Shown here piece by piece: positions 60,372 through 64,000 of a stretch of 64,000 nt of DNA; position 1 is the first letter of the stretch; every line of letters begins with the position of its first letter. The DNA comes from Hermatobates lingyangjiaoensis (taxonomy: Eukaryota > Arthropoda > Insecta > Hemiptera > Hermatobatidae): NCBI GenBank assembly GCA_026182355.1, contig JAPFBL010000001.1:992001-1056000 (forward strand), in the 5' to 3' direction. Position numbers and translations under genes: made by a program. Below the pieces are notes generated by a model, which was not told where the DNA came from, did no database searches, and worked only from the letters and a program-made list of their open reading frames with translations.

Positions 60372-60500
60372 TTTTCAACCATGTAACAGGTCTTCGTTAA
60401 AGTCACACATTAAATTCATTTACTGATTCCTATTTCCAGACTACTTATTGTGGTTTACAACTCAATTTTTATTTTGTAAGTTTATTGTGAAATCTTGTGA
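60372..60500. repeat. Family A relic
   Basis: tttcaaccatgtaacaggtc followed by tcttcgttaaagtcac match the A arm core (tttcaaccgtaacaagcggt, cttcgtcagagtc). cttattgtggtttacaactc and gtttattgtgaaatcttgtg match its outer part. Very diverged. Confidence 0.5.
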
Positions 60501-61145
60501 TTTTTTTATTATCAAAATAATAAAGAAAGTTTGGTCATCTTTTGGCATTTGTTGGTCCAGTAGAAATAGTTCCATCAAGTTTGTTTTTGATGAATTGAAT
60601 TTCTATTCATATTCCTAGTTTAATATACTATGTACATTTCATTAACCTGTAAATTAATGTTACTGGTATTTTTTTTGTAATGACATTCTTCATAATCTCA
60701 TATGAGACGTACTCTTTACAAGCATTTCACTTATTAATCTGGGCTTGTCTTTATTATTTTTAGAAAATCTAGCAATTAAACCTTTAGAGATATTGTTGGT
60801 TGTCATCTCAATGTTATCAAGATGTTATGCATTATGGTTAAATTCATCTTTAGTATATATTGATGAATATTAATCTGTTCACTGACAAAAGAACACTTTT
60901 ATCATATATTAGTAAATAATAAAAGCAATACTTTAACTATACATGCCTCAAGAACATAATGGCAATTCCAATCATAATTATATTTACTGAGAATCTTTTG
61001 TTTTCCTATAGTGCTATTGAAATCAGAAATAAATTTCGTAAATTTCATTTTATTTATTTTCTTTTTACTAAAACGTTTAAGAAAAACAGCCAGGAAGATG
61101 ATTGAACTAATTCTCAAAAGACGTAAATAAGAAAGAAATATGCGT
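60501..61145. other. AT-rich intergenic stretch
   Basis: The minus-strand frame 60902-61117 is Lys/Phe/Ile-rich, with no domain. No other feature. Confidence 0.45.
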
Positions 61146-61484
61146 TAAGCTTTTGAAAGGGGCCAGGCTAGCTCAGTGGTTACGTGCTCACCTCTGAACT
61201 GATAGGACCGGGGTTCAATCCTCACCTGGCCCTCGATTTATTCACGCGGGAGATGAATAAATCTGAGCACGTCGTCCCTCGGAGAAGGACATTAAACCGA
61301 GCCTGTACGATGTCAGGTAATCGTTAAAGATCCCTACTCTAAATACATTTGAGTTAGGCAAAATTTAGGACTCCCACTGTAGAATCAATCTTCATTGTGT
61401 GGTATCACAAGGGGCCAATGCTCGGCCTACGTGTGTTCCCTTGTGGGACTGCCACTGCAACCTAACCTAACCTAAGCTTTTGAA
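61146..61484 (+). mobile_element. Young tRNA-derived SINE with target-site duplication
   Basis: The most intact copy. A 71-nt tRNA-like head at 61161-61231 has perfectly pairing ends GGCCAGG/CCTGGCC, A box ctagctcagtgg and B box ggttcaatcc, followed by a body of about 230 bp (gcacgtcgtccctcggagaa, agttaggcaaaatttaggac, gtggtatcacaaggggccaa). It ends in cctaacctaacc. It is flanked by a 12-bp duplication, taagcttttgaa, at 61146-61157 and 61473-61484, a hallmark of LINE-mediated insertion. The tail is made of CCTAA units, the same as the complementary strand of the arthropod telomere repeat TTAGG, in place of the poly-A usual for many SINEs. The head could supply an internal RNA polymerase III promoter. 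Confidence 0.95.
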
Positions 61485-61618
61485 TATGTGCATATATATA
61501 GAAAACGCATCACATAGATGAGATTATTACTCCTACTACTTACTTACTTCTACAAGTACTGCTTTGTCTGCTTTGTTGCTCTAAAGATACGTTAGGACTT
61601 ACATACACTTATACTTTA
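61485..61618. other. Short intergenic spacer
   Basis: Contains ctactacttacttacttcta at 61533-61555; otherwise nothing recognised. Confidence 0.4.
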
Positions 61619-61690
61619 AAAAGATTTCACATAAACACATGAAACAACAATCAATGATCAAACCACAATAAGAAAATGAGAAAACAAGAC
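61619..61690 (+). mobile_element. Family A element, solo outer arm
   Basis: aaaagatttcacataaacac, caatcaatgatcaaaccaca, ataagaaaatgagaaaacaa then gact, where similarity stops abruptly. The core and the second arm are absent. Confidence 0.75.
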
Positions 61691-63589
61691 TTTATACTTT
61701 AAGCGAACAGAAAAGGTACAAAACGGACACAAATTGTTTAATATCAGAAAAAAAATGCAAAGACCTACATTTGCAGTCTCAATTCTAAAGCCATAAAAAA
61801 AAGAAAGGGAAGGAAAAATTCTCTTTGCGGAGATAGTTGGAAATGAACACTGTAGCTACATGTACGCCCACTGTAAGACGGAAAGGGCAAAACAAGAAAT
61901 ACAAATGAAGAAAAAACAATGAATATAGAAAGGTGTAAATAAGTCATCTGTAAGGAACTTACAAATATAACTAATGTAAAAACGGAGAAGGACACGGACT
62001 ATTATACACAACAAGAAAGACAATGAAAAGTAAACATAAAAATAACGATCATTAATAAAATTTGAAGATGTAAAAATCAATAAAAGATATGGATATAATA
62101 GGTTAATGATAATGAAAAACAATGATCTTCTCATTGCTATTTACGCAAATCCTCATTGGTTCAATTTTAATGACTGTTTCTCTCTTCAAATTGTTTAGTA
62201 GATCCCGAAATCTAACTCTTATGTTACTTTTTAGGGATTTAGAAGATAGACATATAACCTCTGTGGAGGAATATCTGGTACTAGACTCAAAATCAACTGA
62301 TAACTAAACGTAAGTCTTATTTTTATTTAATATTTATTTTAACAACATTTTTATTACTTCATTTCATCATTTAATTTTTTGTTTATTAATTAGTTGTGTA
62401 TATATGTATTACATACTTTTTATTAAAATATTATGTTTATTATATTTAATTTTCTTTTACTTTATTTTAGTTCGACTTTTCCATGTTATTATTATTTATA
62501 TATTCCTTCTTCTTTTTCTGTCCCTCCATAAAATGAGAATACTAAAAAATTTTCTTCTTAGAAAAACATTATCCTTAGCTTGCTTTTTAATTTTGTTTTA
62601 TAAATACTTATATATTGCATATATTTTATCTCTATATAAAAAACAATAATAAAATGGAAACAGAGCAAACAAGAATCTTAAAGAAACCTTAAGTTCAATA
62701 TAAATTATGACACATTTACATGAAAAAAAAAAATATAAAGTCTCTAATTTTAGATCAAAGCCATCATCAGGAGAGAAGATGGTGAAGGACAGAGAGGGAG
62801 TAAGCAAGAGGACTACAGCATCAGTTTAGCTATGGCTAGAAAACGCTCACAAAATAAAAACAACAAATTTGGTCACATTATTCTTTTATTTTACTTTTTT
62901 ATTTTTTTATTATTATTCCTTGTATTTGATAATTTTATGCAGAAATTTCTCAATAAACACACGTAACTCTGTAATTAAGGATATCATCAATAAAACAGTA
63001 ATTAAATTACAAAAATTCTCTTACTACTTTTAGTGATGATTTAATTCATATATATATATATTTAAACAATAAACATCATAGTTCCAATAAAAGGCAGAAA
63101 CATACAACAAAATAGTAATTAATGGCATGATTTTATAGAAAAGCTTAAATATATCCTCCAGCAGAAATATACTTCAGTAAAAATGTTTTGCTATCCAATA
63201 TAGATCAGTGCCTAATGATTGTGCTTTAATTCTTATTCCACCAGTGCTAGTCAGTGTTAACTGGCGTTTGTCTTTATCACTGGTCGAACGACTCAGTACA
63301 TCTCAGTTACAACTACACTTGCCTCTCTGCCATCAAAGCATGAGTTTCTTTATTTATGTTGAAAATGTACAACATCTAACATTTCTAGTGTGAAAGGTTT
63401 GAGATTAAGTTCCACTAAAACCAGAGCTAGAATTTAATAAACAATAATTGTAATCAAGTATTTCCTGATGGCTGACAGTTTAAGAGTGAATATTTGAAAT
63501 TCTGTTTAACTAACTTACTTGTTTTTTATAGTTTTTAACTGTAAAAATTTTTTTCTAAATTTTTAATCCTTTTTTATATTTTTGAAAAC
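61691..63589. other. AT-rich intergenic stretch, partly strand-biased
   Basis: 61740-62110 is purine-rich on the plus strand, producing hydrophobic minus-strand frames (61765-61995, 61856-62134) without domains. 62320-62530 is T-rich and yields the opposite artefact (62404-62649). At 62755-62775 the minus strand has ctgatgatggctttgatcta, a further possible relic of the CTGATGA module. The plus-strand frame 63208-63393 has balanced residues (VLVSVNWRLSLSLVERLS) but no recognised domain. Confidence 0.4.
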
Positions 63590-63930
63590 AATTTAAAAAA
63601 TCTGGATTGGCCTACACTCAACATTGCTATAAGCAAACTTAATATCAAACTTCTTGGGTATATAATATATGCGATTTTTTATATAAAAATACTGATGCAT
63701 ATAATATCATTAGTATTACTGCAGCACTAATAACATTTTTAGAAGCGAAAGTGTAGATTATCTGTTTCAAAATAATCTCTTACAGGAGAACATGGCTTTG
63801 TTCCAATAATCAGTGGATCTCTCTTTTACATAGTTTTCTGACTTCCTTCTACATTGAAGATTCAAGACAAAGTTTCTCATTTAAAACTTTAAAATATTCC
63901 AATTTTATCTGGAAAATGTCAGACATGAAA
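63590..63930 (+). repeat. Dispersed repeat G, copy 3 (runs toward window end)
   Basis: Colinear with 45029-45450: aaaaaatctggattggcctac, aagcaaacttaatatcaaac, gcatataatatcattagtat, agtggatctctcttttacat, cttccttctacattgaa, tctcatttaaaactt. Similarity fades beyond gtcagacatgaaag, and the rest of the element would lie past the window edge or is lost. It matches copy 2 in having the cattagta segment and copy 1 in having agcgaaagtgtagat. Confidence 0.7.
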
Positions 63931-64000
63931 GAATATATATAATAATGTAGGAAACAGCTACACTATGTGGCATATTTTTCTGTAGAATATCAATTTGATC

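Noticed and set aside
61161..61231. Possible functional tRNA gene
   Set aside because: The tRNA-like fold is the head of a SINE with a 230-bp body and target-site duplication. The anticodon and TPsiC arms are imperfect.
61765..62134. Two overlapping minus-strand frames with membrane-like content
   Set aside because: Both come from a purine-rich plus strand, overlap in different frames, and have no recognisable motif.
62404..62649. 81-codon hydrophobic frame
   Set aside because: Lies in a T-rich tract; Leu/Phe/Ile/Tyr content is what T-rich codons give. No domain.

Overview
The window looks like about 64 kb of intergenic DNA from a large, AT-rich animal genome, most likely an arthropod. It contains no credible intact protein gene. 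There is no operon structure, no rRNA or functional tRNA gene, and no CRISPR array. The evidence for an arthropod is indirect: tRNA-derived SINEs, one of which ends in CCTAA units like the insect TTAGG telomere repeat; a decayed Jockey-type LINE; several families of hairpin elements lying against (TA)n runs; and pervasive A/T microsatellites. I cannot name the species.

Layout. 0-9 kb: a purine-to-pyrimidine island (661-1015), dispersed repeats H and G (2266-3425), a second island (4920-5215), a reverse-strand SINE (5313-5549), a hairpin element of family D (7694-7927), and a weak cluster of minus-strand coding-like segments (8657-9278). 9.3-18.8 kb: almost featureless AT-rich DNA. 18.9-32 kb: an island at 18880-19160, then most of the hairpin elements (families A, B, D), many against (TA)n, plus a 38-bp minisatellite with two alternating unit types (29473-29775). 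33-54 kb: the densest set of islands (33.1, 35.4, 41.0, 42.6, 44.7, 48.6, 51.2 and 53.2 kb), interleaved with a 107-bp-arm hairpin (37068-37322), SINE relics and further copies of G and H. 54-64 kb: SINEs, a long CT/TATC microsatellite, the LINE relic (55995-56323), a 600-bp tract that is almost pure A/T, a pair of 152-bp direct repeats around a GC-rich core (58972-59951), and a young SINE with a 12-bp target-site duplication (61146-61484).

Two patterns stand out. First, about a dozen isolated GC-richer islands share the same polarity: the left half is G/purine-rich and the right half C/pyrimidine-rich, with a switch near the middle. They do not share sequence that I can see. They are the best candidates for regulatory elements in this gene desert. 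Second, several hairpin families with otherwise different sequences carry a module of the form CTGANGA, short stem, GAAA. In family A this can be folded as a compact hammerhead-ribozyme-like RNA with a 4-bp stem I and a palindromic AGATCT stem III. This suggests, without proving it, that the hairpins descend from ribozyme-bearing retroelements.
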